Below are positions 23,127 to 33,240 of a DNA stretch of 64,000 nucleotides, piece by piece (the first letter of the stretch is position 1; the number at the start of each line of letters is the position of its first letter). The notes under the pieces were generated by a model that was not told the DNA's origin, made no database searches, and saw nothing but the letters and a program-made list of their open reading frames with translations. This DNA is from Diploptera punctata (taxonomy: Eukaryota; Arthropoda; Insecta; Blattodea; Blaberidae), in contig JASPKZ010007294.1 in the NCBI GenBank assembly GCA_030220185.1, positions 1,438,001 through 1,502,000 on the forward strand. The letters run 5' to 3'. A program made the position numbers and the translations under genes.

Positions 23127-23232
23127 GTAAAATCTTATTAAATAACAGTGGTCGACAAAAATTAACATTTTCCTTTCACAAGAATAAAAATATGAGATTT
23201 TATAAGTATTTTTCATTCTGAATTTAAATATA

Positions 23233-23590
23233 GTCCCGCGCCGTAGCCGAGCGGTTAAGGTAGGAAGCCTTGGCGCAGAGCAACGGGACTTGCGCTGGTT
23301 CGAGTCTCCATGGGGGAAGAAATTTTCTCATGGTATTTCGGCCAGTATGGGACCGGTGCCCACCCAGCATCGTGAGGCAACTGGGTAGCTACAATAAGTA
23401 GCGGCTCCAGGTCGAGGAACCAGCTATAACGGCTGGGGGACTCGACATGCTAACCACATGTCACCCCTACACTGGCTGTTGATCATCTACCTCTGTGATT
23501 GACACATGTGGATGTGAAGGGCCAGCAGCCGGCTGGTAAAAGGGGCAACCGCTGAAAAGTGGAAAGACCCTCAATCGGAATTTAAATATA
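23233..23590 (+). mobile_element. SINE C, full-length, tRNA-Leu/Ser-like head
   Basis: Starts GCGCCGTAGCCGAGCGGTTA, an A-box with the GCCGAGCGGTTAAGG pattern of class II tRNAs, and has a good B box (GGTTCGAGTCT). The body has GGTATTTCGGCCAGTATGGG, AACTGGGTAGCTACAATAAG, TAACGGCTGGGGGACTCGAC, CTAACCACATGTCACC and a 3' part with AGCAGCCGGCTGGTAAAAGG. Other copies: 19685-19905 and a head fragment at 35096-35210. Non-coding, Pol III-type internal promoter. Confidence 0.85.
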
Positions 23591-23701
23591 AATTCAGTTT
23601 TTTTTCCTTTCATGTAAGCGTTTTCTGTGATATTCATTTACATTTCTTATAATTTTTATATTTTTTAATAAAATCCAGCTAACTAACTCATTCTGACTTA
23701 C

Positions 23702-25336
23702 CTAGAAAGTGATAGATAGTGATTTTCGGGCATATTTTGCATCTGGAACATCTCTCTTCCTGGTCCAACAGTAGTCAGCCAGCATATTAGAACTCCACTT
23801 GCCTTGGTACTTCTATTCCATTGTGGAAATTTGCTAATGAAAACCCTCATCAGAGAAAGCCCCAAGATTTTCCAGACAGAAGTATAAATGAGAGTCCAAA
23901 AAGTGCATTTTTAAGGGCATGTTGCATCCCATAGTTTTATAAGAATGTAGAAGATCACCTACTATATCACGATAGTTTTCTGCTTTATGGTTTCCAAGGA
24001 AATTGCAACATACATTTTTGAAAGACTGCCAGGCTGCTTTCTGCAGAGGATTTAACAGACCTTCAAAATGTTCATCAGCCGTATTTGGGGCCCTATAAAA
24101 ATTCCTTCTTTCGGTTTAGCATCACTAACTTTGGGTAATTTGCATTTCAAGTACATGAATGCATCAGAAAGTTTATCCATAGCTTTGACAAAATGTTCCA
24201 TTACTCCTAATTTAATATGCAATGGAGGTAAATATATTTTTTCAGGATTCACTAAAGAGATATGTGACACATTTTTCTGGCCAGGGATAAGAGATTCACG
24301 TTTAGGACATGGTTTTCTAACGTAGTGAGTCTTCTTATATATGCTGTCCCATTCGCACAAAAAACAGCAAAATTAGGTGAACCCAAGTTGCAAACCAAGC
24401 AATAAAGCAATTACCTTTAAATCACCACATATATACCATTTATATTTTTCATATTGGATTTTCTCTAAAACCAGTTTCATATTTTCATATGTCTCTTTCA
24501 TATCAGCGGCATGCGCTACAGGTATTGATGGAAGTTCATTGCCAATATGTAGCAACACAGACTTCAAACTAACTTTAGAGGAGTCTATGAACAATCGCCA
24601 CTCATTTGGCTGGTGTTGATGCTCAAGAGTTTCCATAACATTGCAATACACAATACCATTTTCTTTAGAGAAACAGTCTTTGAAAGCACTATGGCGGCTA
24701 CGATAACAACATATTCTTACATCTTTTTGAAGTAGATTCTAGCCTTTGAATCTGGAGGATAAAACTTCAGCTTGCCGTTTAAATCCCGAACCAGGTCATT
24801 GAGGTCTTGTTGATTGGGAATGTATGGTTCTGGTGAACACCTACTGTCTCCATATGTAAGATCATTTATATTTCCATATGAATCATTTTCAGTTTGAGCT
24901 AGGTCAGAATCAGAGTTATGAGTTAAGGTCATATCCGCATACATTGGTACAAAGAACTCTTCATTGTGTAAGACAGGCCTCATTCCCGATGAAAAATTCG
25001 GTTACTTAACTGTATATTTTGATTTAGATGTGATTCCTTTAATATTTGTTAAACAAAAATAACAATCAGTTACACGATCCTTCGGTTCCCTCCAAATTAG
25101 GGAACTGCAAATGGAATACGATGTGTACCATTTTTCCAGCCAATCAACAGTCTAACACACGAAACACAGCATATAGTTGGGGCCCAGTTCTTATCAGAAT
25201 CACCCACTTGACAGCCAAAATAAAGTTCATAACACTCTATCACAAGTGGTGTGAAATTTCGCCTCTGAGAATTGATGGCCAATTCACCACAAATATAGCA
25301 GAAATTATCTGCATGATTTATACACTTTCGTGGCAT
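23702..25336 (-). pseudogene. Broken intronless copy of a conserved arthropod protein of unknown function
   Basis: On the minus strand a single near-continuous reading starts at MPRKCINHADNFCYICGE (ATG at 25336) with an N-terminal Cys-rich part (CYICGE, CCVSC) resembling a zinc-binding segment, then WREPKDRVTDCYFC, an acidic region, NQQDLNDLVRDL, EWRLFIDSSKVSLKSVLLH, MKETYENMKLVLEKIQYEKY, ICGDLKVIALLLGLQLG, PGQKNVSHISLVNPEKIY, LPPLHIKLGVMEHFVKAM, DAKPKEGIFIGPQIR, and a C-terminal part with MPLKMHFLDSHL and KYQGKWSSNMLADYCW. About 540 codons would be present. In-frame stops (for example in the CYFC region, near 24371, and at GFH-stop and ME-stop near 23850) and at least two frame changes (near 24720 and 24060) make it a pseudogene. 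I recognise this from memory as a widespread, often multicopy arthropod protein without known function; it may be transposon-borne. No introns are visible, which fits a retrocopy or a TE gene. Confidence 0.8.
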
Positions 25337-25544
25337 GATGAAAGAAGAAAACTCTAAAACACAACATACACAATACACTTTTAAACAGAAAAGAAGAAAA
25401 TACATGTTCACTAGTGATATTAGTGCTAATAAGCTCATAGTCAATTCAATACTGACACAGTGCAATGCAGATTAACAGGTCTGAGCATGTTAAAACAGCA
25501 TGAACCTGCACAGTCTTGCCTTTTGGTTCAGCACGACATTACAT

Positions 25545-25672
25545 ATCCGTCCATAGTAATTCTGCCCAAGGACAGGTCTTTCACTGCAATCATAGCATTT
25601 TCATGCTATGCTTTGCAGATTTACTAGGGACTTATAGGTGTGGTAGCTTCCCGTTGCTTTCCACAACATATA
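25545..25672 (-). mobile_element. SINE A, 5'-truncated, minus strand
   Basis: Only the last ~125 bp of SINE A (CCATAGTAATTCTGCCCAAG through GGTAGCTTCCCGTTGCTTTC on the plus strand). ACATAT occurs on both sides and may be the target duplication. Confidence 0.85.
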
Positions 25673-25829
25673 CTTTCCTTAAATACAGCTTGAATAAAAT
25701 CGCTAGATATAATGTAAAGGTTCTTATAACAGGTCAAAGAGAATACTAAAATCAATTTTTAAAAAATAGCTGTCACAAAAAAACTGTGCCTGATGGAAAA
25801 ATTCTGACTACATATCTGAATTCAGAATG

Positions 25830-26140
25830 AAAAAATGCAATAGGTTCACTAATCAGATTTCTTGTGAAGAAAACCTTGTCGACCAGTGTAATTGGTTAGG
25901 TAAAGAATGTGCAAAATATAAAATAATACTAATAATATACCTAGAACATGATTTTATATTATATTGTCTAAGGAAATATTTAGAGAGTTTTTTAAACCTG
26001 TTTTTGAATCGGCCAGTCCTTGATATAATAGGGAAGGGAATTCCAGAGTCGGGCGACTGAAACGTGGAGGAATAGTGAGATATTTGATGTAGAAGTACAG
26101 CTGGAGTTGTATCCCTTAAGTCCCTCTTGGGGATATGAGT
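25830..26140 (-). pseudogene. LINE C-terminal fragment (Jockey/CR1-like RLWNSLP block), minus strand
   Basis: The minus strand reads LKGYNSSCTSTSNISLFLHV, SVARLWNSLPYYIKDWPI and, after a frame change, FKNRFKKLSKYFLRQYN. The RLWNSLP...I...FK..LK.YL pattern is the usual C-terminus of CR1/Jockey-group reverse transcriptases. No RT palm is present. Not related to the other LINEs in the window. Confidence 0.55.
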
Positions 26141-26186
26141 GTTTTTTAGAGAGAGTTTCTTAAAGAATCAAATTTAGTTGTGATTA

Positions 26187-26480
26187 TTTGCCCATAGATG
26201 TCAAGGAGTGACATGTGGTTGACACATGGCCTCAATGAGACATCTAGTAACCAACTAAGGTATTACTTTGAGTTGGTTAAATTTTGCACAGAGGGCTATT
26301 TATTCATGATTGCGGTTATTTTACGAGCCTGAAAATCTTCAGACTCCGGCCCACAAGTCCCTGCCTAAGGATTTGTTCCTTGGATTTGTTGCATCCTAAA
26401 AATCCATCGACACCGGCCGAGTTTGAACCCGCGACCCTCGGGACTAGAGACAAGGAGCATAACTACTAGAAAACTGCGCC
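26187..26480 (-). mobile_element. SINE D, minus strand
   Basis: On the plus strand: AGTGACATGTGGTTGACACA, ATTTTGCACAGAGGGC, ACGAGCCTGAAAATCTTCAG, and the tRNA-like end with B box in reverse (GAGTTTGAACCCGCGACCCT). Same layout as 61188-61450 and the reverse of 22437-22720. Confidence 0.8.
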
Positions 26481-26984
26481 GATATCAAACAATTAAATAA
26501 ACTTAATTAGTTTGTGTAATAATTTCAAAGAACTCATAAAAGAACCACAAGTCTGAAAGAAAGGGCACTGAGCAGAATTTTTCACCCCTTTCACTCCCAG
26601 ATTTGAATTACGACGCTGATGACCTCAGCAGTGGAAGGCCGTCTTTAAATAAAATATTAACATATAGTAACATAACAATATAAAAAACCTTACCCTCAAT
26701 CGATATGAATACCTTAAAACTCTATAAAGCCAAAATATACATTTTACAACTGTTAATCTACTTAGTGGTGGACGAATGAACTAGTTTACAAATACATGCA
26801 GTATATTTAAATAATAAAGTGAGAGAAATTATTTTAATACTTCAAATTTGTAGCCTATAATTTATTTCTCCATTTTTCTCTCTCCATCCTATTCAACTCT
26901 TATTCCCCTTCCGGTTTTCAATCAAACTCCACTTTAGGCATTTTTTGTGGCATTTTTCATGCGTCCAAATCATCGTAGTATATA
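26481..26984. other. Mostly unannotated; possible SINE D-related piece at 26510-26655
   Basis: AACTCATAAAAGAACC...CAAGTCTGAAA echoes SINE D on the plus strand, and the end ATTTGAATTACGACGCTGAT resembles 55265-55290. The rest shows nothing. Confidence 0.35.
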
Positions 26985-27003
26985 TATATATATATATATA
27001 TAT
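26985..27003. repeat. Short (TA)n
   Basis: About nine TA units abut the 5' truncation point of the LINE-1f fragment that follows. Confidence 0.9.
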
Positions 27004-27290
27004 AAGAGATAAATCTCGAAGGCTACGATGGGCAGAGCAAGTGGCATGAATGGGGAAGATAGAGGGGCGTGGAAACTCCTTGTAGAGAAACCAGAGAGAA
27101 ACAGCCCGATAGGTAGGCAAGTAATGAGGTAGGTTAATAGAGTTAAACATGATTTATGTGAGGTAAATTATACACGGGATGATTGGAGAACACTAGTTCA
27201 GGAATGGGATGAATGGAAAGATTATGTCCGCACGGCCTTGAACCGCGGGTTCGAAAGTGCTAGTGAGTTAGTTAGAATGTATGCGTGTCT
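27004..27290 (+). pseudogene. LINE-1f 3' fragment, plus strand
   Basis: The last ~285 bp: sequence for SRRLRWAEQVA, GAWKLLVEKPERN, VNYTRDDWRTLVQEWDEWKD and a 3' end GTGCTAGTGAGTTAGTTAG. Frameshifted and truncated. Confidence 0.85.
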
Positions 27291-28035
27291 GTAATTTAGA
27301 GCGGCTTAAGTCTCGAACGCCGAAGCAAATTTTGTACACACTTAATTTTACAATCTGACTATGCGACTCTAAGCGGTAATATAGTACATAGTGCTATAAG
27401 GGGTTGAAAGGGAGGGTTGAACTGAAAAAAAAAATATATCGGCAATTACTTATATATGAGGCGGTCAGAGGACAAGTGGTACAAGTGGCAATTAAAAAAA
27501 ACCAGTTAAGTGCAAAAATGGTTAGCTAACATAAAAAATTGTTTGGTGCCCAAGAGATATGTGTGAGTTTGACAGGTTCTGACATATAGTGGAGTCTTAG
27601 AAAATCACTCAGAGAAACAGCTCTTCTACTTGGAGGACAAGGGGTACGTCTGTAGTTGCACTCCTTGGCTTCCAACAGCTAAGTGAAATCATGCTTAGAG
27701 CGTTGTACTTTTTTAATGTTTGCAACAAATTTTACGAGAGGTTATTATTGTATCATTAGTGTTTAATATAGTGCTGATGATTCTTCGAGGTTTATTAACG
27801 TAAAAAATATTATTATGTCTGAATCAGAATCTGATGAACATGAGCTTGGATTTTAGCCTCAGCCTTCATGGTAAGTCAAATGTTTTAAATTCATTATCAA
27901 TATTTTACAAGTGTATATTATAAAATAACATTTTTTAGCAATACCATTTTGAGATAATTGGAAATTATTTAAACATTAAAATATTTAATATGATTTACAT
28001 CTACAATGTGATTTAGATCTACAGGATTTCACGAG

Positions 28036-28290
28036 CCTCATAGGCTAGTGGTCAGCTTTTCTGACTACAGTTCATGAGGTCTCGGGTTCGATTCCCGGTC
28101 AAACCACAGGAATTTTTCCTTAAACGGAAAATGGTCTGGAACTCAGGTTAAGTTTAGGTTAAGAACTCTCCTGGCTTTTCATTATCATGTAACACCCATC
28201 ATATTATCGGGGTAACGCAACTCCCGCCTTCCAAGTGCCCCAACGTAGGAAATGGATTACAACTCCGCCAATGCAAGGGGAGAAACCCAG
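28036..28290 (+). mobile_element. tRNA-derived SINE E
   Basis: Head CCTCATAGGCTAGTGGTCAG (A-box region) and a perfect-looking B box GGGTTCGATTCCC, followed by a GGAATTTTTCC body, AAGAACTCTCCTGGCTTTTC, CACCCATCATATTATCGGGG and AAGTGCCCCAACGTAGGAAA. The only copy I see here, so its 3' end is uncertain. Confidence 0.7.
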
Positions 28291-28369
28291 AAATGTCATA
28301 ATATACAAACTGGTGACATTAGACATAAACAAAATCTACAGGATTTGCAATCTAATAATGTTTATATTG

Positions 28370-28373
<4 letters not shown>

Positions 28374-28400
<27 letters not shown>

Positions 28401-28401
28401 T
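28374..28401. repeat. (TA)n microsatellite
   Basis: About 14 TA units. Confidence 0.95.
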
Positions 28402-29048
28402 TAATATGAAGATTAATGATTGGTGTTGTTTCTGTTTACTTGACAAATTCCAATGAAGATGACATTGAAGAACCTGGAATTACAGGACCTACAGTAAAAG
28501 AAGATGCTCCAATATTTCATGTTGGCAGGAAGAGGATTAGTAACCCTGAAAATTGGGTAAAAATATAGCAATAAAAAGGAAGGAATGAAGGAAAAAAGTA
28601 TACAGAGAAGAAGAAAAACATTCATATAGAGAGGCGGTTAAGAGAAGTATCCATGATTGCAGGTTTAAGTGCAATGAACTTTAAGAATGATTTTGTCTAT
28701 TAATATTGTCGTAATATGTAACTCTTTGGATAAGATGTATTTCCAGTCATTATAAAAACTTTGGTATGAATCTACTTTTCTTGGATAATTTATTTCAAAA
28801 TATTGCTTGGAAGACAAGGGGTATATGCGACTCTTAATGCTAAAAAGAGTTACAGCATGAACTAATGTTTATATTGAATCTGTTCATATTTTGTATATAA
28901 ATGGAACCATATACAAGGGAACCAAACACAATTTATGAGACTTGTCAGATGTTCCTGGAATTTTATATTCTCAATAATCTTTAAATTTAATTTTCTCCAA
29001 ACTAACTATTTGTCACTTGTACCCCTTGTCCTCTGACAGCCTCATATA

Positions 29049-30700
29049 TTCCTGCATAACTCTAGAACACCCGGAGTATATTCAACTAAACTCGGTACAC
29101 GTCTATTTTATAATCTGGAAGAGATTACATGGGGCTTAGAAACTCTTAGCATCCATATAACGGGGTTCAGAAAGCCTGAGACATAAAAATATCGAGTGAT
29201 TGGTGGCACATCCAGGAAAAATTAGAAATCAAATTTGATTCCAAGCATCTCTAGGAGAAATAGGGGATAAAAAAGGGTGAACATTAAATTTGAAAAAGGG
29301 TCTAGTTAAAGGATCTGTAAAATTCAAAGTGTTTTCGGTCGTTGAGCTGATTGATTCAGATATTATTTAAGCCTACGTTTAATTATAGCACCCCAATAGG
29401 TTTGAAAGAATGCGACAAGTGGGAAAATAAGATTTTAAAGTAGCCGAGATTAGTGACGAATTCATTATTTTCGGGTCCTTAAGCCGATTGATGACAGTCT
29501 GATACCGTTTAAGTTCAAGTTTGAACTTTGCACCCATAAGGGGATGAAAATGGGTGAAAATAAAGTACTCAAACTGATCGAGATTAATGTCGAAAACATG
29601 GTAGCGTATCTGATTGGTGACAGTCTCCATGACATATTTGTCTCTAGAACTCCTAAGGAGGAGGGGGTTTGTAGGGCTGAAAAAATTCAAGAAGAGAATC
29701 AAATCCGTTGTTTTCGTGGGTCCTTATGCTAATTGTTCGTAGTTTCAACGACATTTAAGCATAAGCTTGACCTCTAGTTCCTAAAGAAGGGTGAGAATGG
29801 GTAAAAACAAAATAACAAAATTGAGTGAGATTAGTCTGACATCTGCAGTTTTCACATTTTGAATGTGCAGGTGCCACTAAACCAAGGTCAATCCCTACTA
29901 TACCTAGAGGGTAAAAAGGGCGAAAAATAATATACCTAACATTACCCAGACTTAGTGTCTAATCCAAAGTTTTCAGGGTCGCTAAAGCTCATTGCTGACA
30001 GTGCAGATTAAATGTAAGCCCACATTTGAATCCTGGAATTCCTAGGTGTGGGAAGGGGTAAAAAATAATATTTAATACGTTTTATAAATATTATTCCCTT
30101 AGAGTAGTTAATAATAATAAGTGAAACATATAATCCCTCGTAAAAATATTTTTAATCATAAATTGGAATATTACATTTGTTCATTTAAATTTGTAAAAAC
30201 GTATATTGATGATGGTTACTATTTATTATAAACAATCATATCTTGAAAATTATCTCACACATGGAGATTGTAACGTCGACTTATTCAAGTCAAATTAATT
30301 TTTTGATTGAGATAACGATTGATTATTATTGTTATTATTATGAAAAGTATTATGTCTAAAATTATGGTAATTAAAATCTAATACACAGTTTTCGGTGTCG
30401 CTAAGCTCATAGGTGACAGTCAGGATGACATTTAAGAACAAATTTGACCCCTAGCATGATTATCGCGGTGACAGGGCGTGACATGTAGAAGTAATGGGAA
30501 AGGATCAATGTTGGTGTCATATCCAAAGATTTTGGGTGGCTCATTTGGATGAATGGTTACAGTCCCGATACCTTTAAGTCCATGTTCAGACGCAATCTGC
30601 ATAGGGGTGAGAAGGTGTAAAAAGTGACCGAATATAATTTTTTGGGTCATTAAGCTGATTGATGACCAAGAAAATGGGGATAAATAAATATCAGAGCAAC
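29049..30700. repeat. Degenerate tandem array, unit ~130 bp, at least eight units
   Basis: Each unit carries GCT-GATTG-TGACAGTC, then a CATTTAAG-C-A-GTTTGA block and a run such as GGGGTGAAAATGGGTGAAAA. Anchors lie near 29347, 29483, 29610, 29728, 29988, 30405, 30538 and 30655, so spacing is mostly 117-136 bp. An interruption without clear units lies at about 30070-30340. Units are heavily diverged. Short frames inside are not coding. Confidence 0.75.
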
Positions 30701-30949
30701 GTGGAAGAATCAGCTGGTTATTTATAAACAACAGAATATAATATAGAATTTTGAATATTCATTTTTTGCTCAATTACTTTATTTATAATTTTTATAATTT
30801 GTCAATCTCCTTTATAATTAATTTTTGTAGCCAGTAGTTAATTCCTAATGCTTGTATTTTAATGCCTGAATTCTGCTCAATATGGTATTAAATAAAATAA
30901 AACTATTTTGGACGAAGCAAAATGCAATACTGCATTGTAAAACATTTGC

Positions 30950-31142
30950 CATGTTTAGCATGAATGTGCGTTTCGTCTTAAACGTTCTTGTTGTCTCAAA
31001 GAAGGCTCTGGATTGAAGTCATTACTCATTCGGGGAGGCCACCCATGTATTTGTGTGGTCAGAATAGTATTGAGAGATCATAACTCTCCCGACAGGCCTG
31101 GGTGGCGTGGGGCATGTAAAGGGAGACATTAAACTAAAGTGG
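30950..31142 (+). mobile_element. SINE B, 5'-truncated
   Basis: ATGAATGTGCGTTTCGTCTT, a middle with CTGGATTGAAGTCATTACTC, and the SINE B 3' end CCCGACAGGCCTGGGTGGCG, TGGGGCATGTAAAGG, TTAAACT. Confidence 0.8.
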
Positions 31143-31724
31143 CGAAAGAAGGTTTTACTCTTGTAATTAAAATTAATTTTTTGTGATGTATCTAGCATGA
31201 TTAATATATCTAAAAAAATTCATTTTTCAATATAGTCATACTCAAGTACATGTATTTTCTAGTTGGCTATGTTTCTTACCATTTGTGTGCCTGGTTAGCA
31301 TTCCAATTCATTTTTACCTTCCTATCTGAAATTTGTTTAATTCTTTCAGATTAATAAAGAATTGTAATAGCAATAAATTCTAGTCTTTATAATCAATTTA
31401 AATTTGTTTCTGGCGACGATCTTTAACTTCAGATATAAATCAAAAGAATGTTAAATAAGCTAATGGACATACTAACTACAGTAAACATTATTACTGTCAC
31501 ATATTAGTCTTATCCCATTTAGCCTAATATTAAATTTATAGAGAAGTTATATCTCATTAGACTATAAGTGAAATTGAAACATAGGTGCCAATAAGTTTTA
31601 TTTTAAATAAATTCGAGTGAATCCTATTCTCCATTCCTATCAGAATTCTAGCAACTGCAGAAAATTGACTCTGATTAAGCTGTACACTGCAACACGATAC
31701 AATCTAACAATACATTTTACTTGA
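31143..31724. other. No recognised feature
   Basis: A+T-rich, nothing supported. Confidence 0.4.
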
Positions 31725-31930
31725 GGAAAAGGAGACATGGAAATGTTTGTGGGAAAACACCCAGTTGATAAACCAAGAATGAGGTGGGAGAATAATATTA
31801 ACTATTATTTGAGGGAAGTAGACTATAAAGGGGATGATTGGAAAACATTGGTTCATGATAGGGATGTATGAAGAGCTTATATCCGCCATGAATTAACAGG
31901 TTCGATAGTGCCAGTTAGTTAGATAGTTAT
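31725..31930 (+). pseudogene. LINE-1f 3' fragment, plus strand
   Basis: About 200 bp of the C-terminus and 3' end: GKHPVDKPRMRWENNINYY, LREVDYKGDDWKTLVHDRDV and ATAGTGCCAGTTAGTTAG. Truncated, with a stop after the DRDV segment. Confidence 0.85.
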
Positions 31931-31969
31931 TTAGTACATTTGATTTTTTATTTACGAATTGTGATGATT

Positions 31970-32395
31970 TCCACCACTGAGATTTTGGGATAGCGTCGCT
32001 GCTTCGTATGCAGGGAACCCGTTTCGATACCTGATCGGGACAAATTTCTTAGGTGATGGGGTTTTCAGGGTTTTTCCTCTTCTATAAGACAAATGTCAGG
32101 AATATTCAAGGCACAAATTTTTCTAGAATATCATGTGGCCATTATTTTCATATTCATCATGTCTTGTATGAATGTGTGAGTGAGTGGTGTATTCCGTCTT
32201 AAATATTGTGTTTTCTGGAGTAAGTCCTGTATTGAGCTGATCACTCAACCCATGCCCTTGTGTGATAAAAAAAATTATGGGTGAATTCATAAGTTTAAAA
32301 TATGCCTCCTGACAGATCGTCCCATTGTATGGTCCAGGTGGTAGTTACATCTAAAAGTACTTATAAGGTGTGAGGTTAAACAGTGAGCAGATAAA
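31970..32395 (+). mobile_element. SINE B with tRNA-like head
   Basis: The head has CCGTTTCGATACCTGATCGG as a mutated B box, then the central TTAGGTGATGGGGTTTTCAG and CTTCTATAAGACAAATGTCA block shared with SINE A, then CATCATGTCTTGTATGAATG and a 3' end with AGTACTTATAAGGTGTGAGG and TTAAACAGTG. A LINE-1f fragment starts just downstream. Confidence 0.75.
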
Positions 32396-32418
32396 TTATA
32401 ATATAACTGACATATGCG

Positions 32419-33240
32419 TGTTAGTTTATGCTGATGATGTAGTACTATTGGCCGATAGCGAGAACATACTAACGGACAACACGCACACACTATTGAGTAA
32501 CATTAAGAAATTGGGACTGGAGGTGAATATCAATAAAACTAAATATATGATCACACGTAGAAATACATTATATAATGGAAATGTACAGCTAATGAAAAAT
32601 GAGGGAAATTCTGAGGAAGTGGCTGAATTCAAATACCTAGGAACAATAATCACAAATAGGAATGAGATGCACAAAGAAATTAAACATAGGCTCAATTCTG
32701 GAAATGCGTGCTATTATGCATTGAAAAGACTCTTGATGTCCCAACTCCTTTCAAAAAACGTTAAACTGAAAATATAGAAAACAATTATTCTATCAGTTAT
32801 ATTATATGGGTGCGAAACATGGACTCTTACTTTAAGGGAGGAAAGGAGATTACAAGTATTTGAGAATAAAGTACTTAGGAACATTTTTGGACCAAAGAGA
32901 GATGAACAAACAGGTGAATGGAGAAGACTACATAACAATGAACTGCATGGTCTTTATAGGAAGCCAGATATAATAAGAACAGTTAAGTCTCATAGACTGC
33001 GTTGGGCAGGACATGTTGCTGCGCGTATGGGAAATAAAAGACTTGCATGGAAGCTTCTTGTAGGAAAGCCAGAGGGAAAACGCCCAGTTGCTAGACCAAG
33101 AATGAGGTGGGAAAATAGCATTAACTATGATTTGAGGGAAGTAGATTATACGGGGAATGATTGGAAAGGATTAGCTCAGGATAAGGATGTATGGAGAGCT
33201 TATGTCCGCACGGCCATGAATCTACGGTTTCGATAGTGCC
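32419..33240 (+). pseudogene. LINE-1f copy, from the RT active site to the 3' end
   Basis: The copy starts at the catalytic box (LVYADDVVLLADSENIL) and remains nearly open: LGLEVNINKTKYMITRRNTL, FKYLGTIITNRNEMHKEIKH, NSGNACYYALKRLLMSQLL, then a stop at 32776 (KI-stop-KTIIL), YGCETWTLTLREERRL, NIFGPKRDEQTGEWRRL, RLRWAGHVAARMG (one extra residue) and WENSINYDLREVDYTGND, WRAYVRTAMNLRFR. The RT N-terminus is absent. The tail is short. This is the second-best copy here and looks fairly young. Confidence 0.92.

Larger units (their letters stand above)
27814..28690 (+). pseudogene. Remnant of the protein carried by the TIR element
   Basis: A possible first exon begins at 27814 with MSESESDEHELGF, soon hits a stop, and is followed by a consensus donor-like GGTAAGT at 27870. 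After ~570 bp that include a SINE insertion, 28446-28570 encodes NSNEDDIEEPGITGPT and HVGRKRISNPENWVKI, then a frame change to GRNEGKKYTEKKK. The acidic start and the basic R-K-R-x-x-x-P-x-x-W segment resemble, from memory, the N-terminus of a multicopy arthropod protein of unknown function. The exon reading is inference. No catalytic domain is seen. Confidence 0.45.
27455..29048. mobile_element. TIR DNA transposon, ~1.6 kb, with coding remnant
   Basis: Left end TGAGGCGGTCAGAGGACAAG then TGGTACAAGTGGCAA. The right end, reversed, reads TGAGGCTGTCAGAGGACAAG then GGGTACAAGTGACAA. About 3 mismatches in 35 bp. TA lies outside both ends. Short internal copies of GGAGGACAAGGGGTA (near 27631) and GGAAGACAAGGGGTA (near 28809) lie in subterminal positions. 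Inside are a broken coding remnant, a SINE (28036-28290) and a TA tract. The superfamily cannot be fixed without a transposase catalytic domain. Confidence 0.82.

Noticed and set aside
22135..23216. Ile- or Leu/Tyr-rich minus-strand frames
   Set aside because: They translate AAT/TAA microsatellites.
23233..23310. A tRNA-Leu/Ser gene
   Set aside because: The head is followed by a body that recurs at 19.7 and 35.1 kb, so it is a SINE.
24068..25357. Plus-strand frames of 80-103 codons
   Set aside because: Antisense shadows of the minus-strand pseudogene at 23702-25336.
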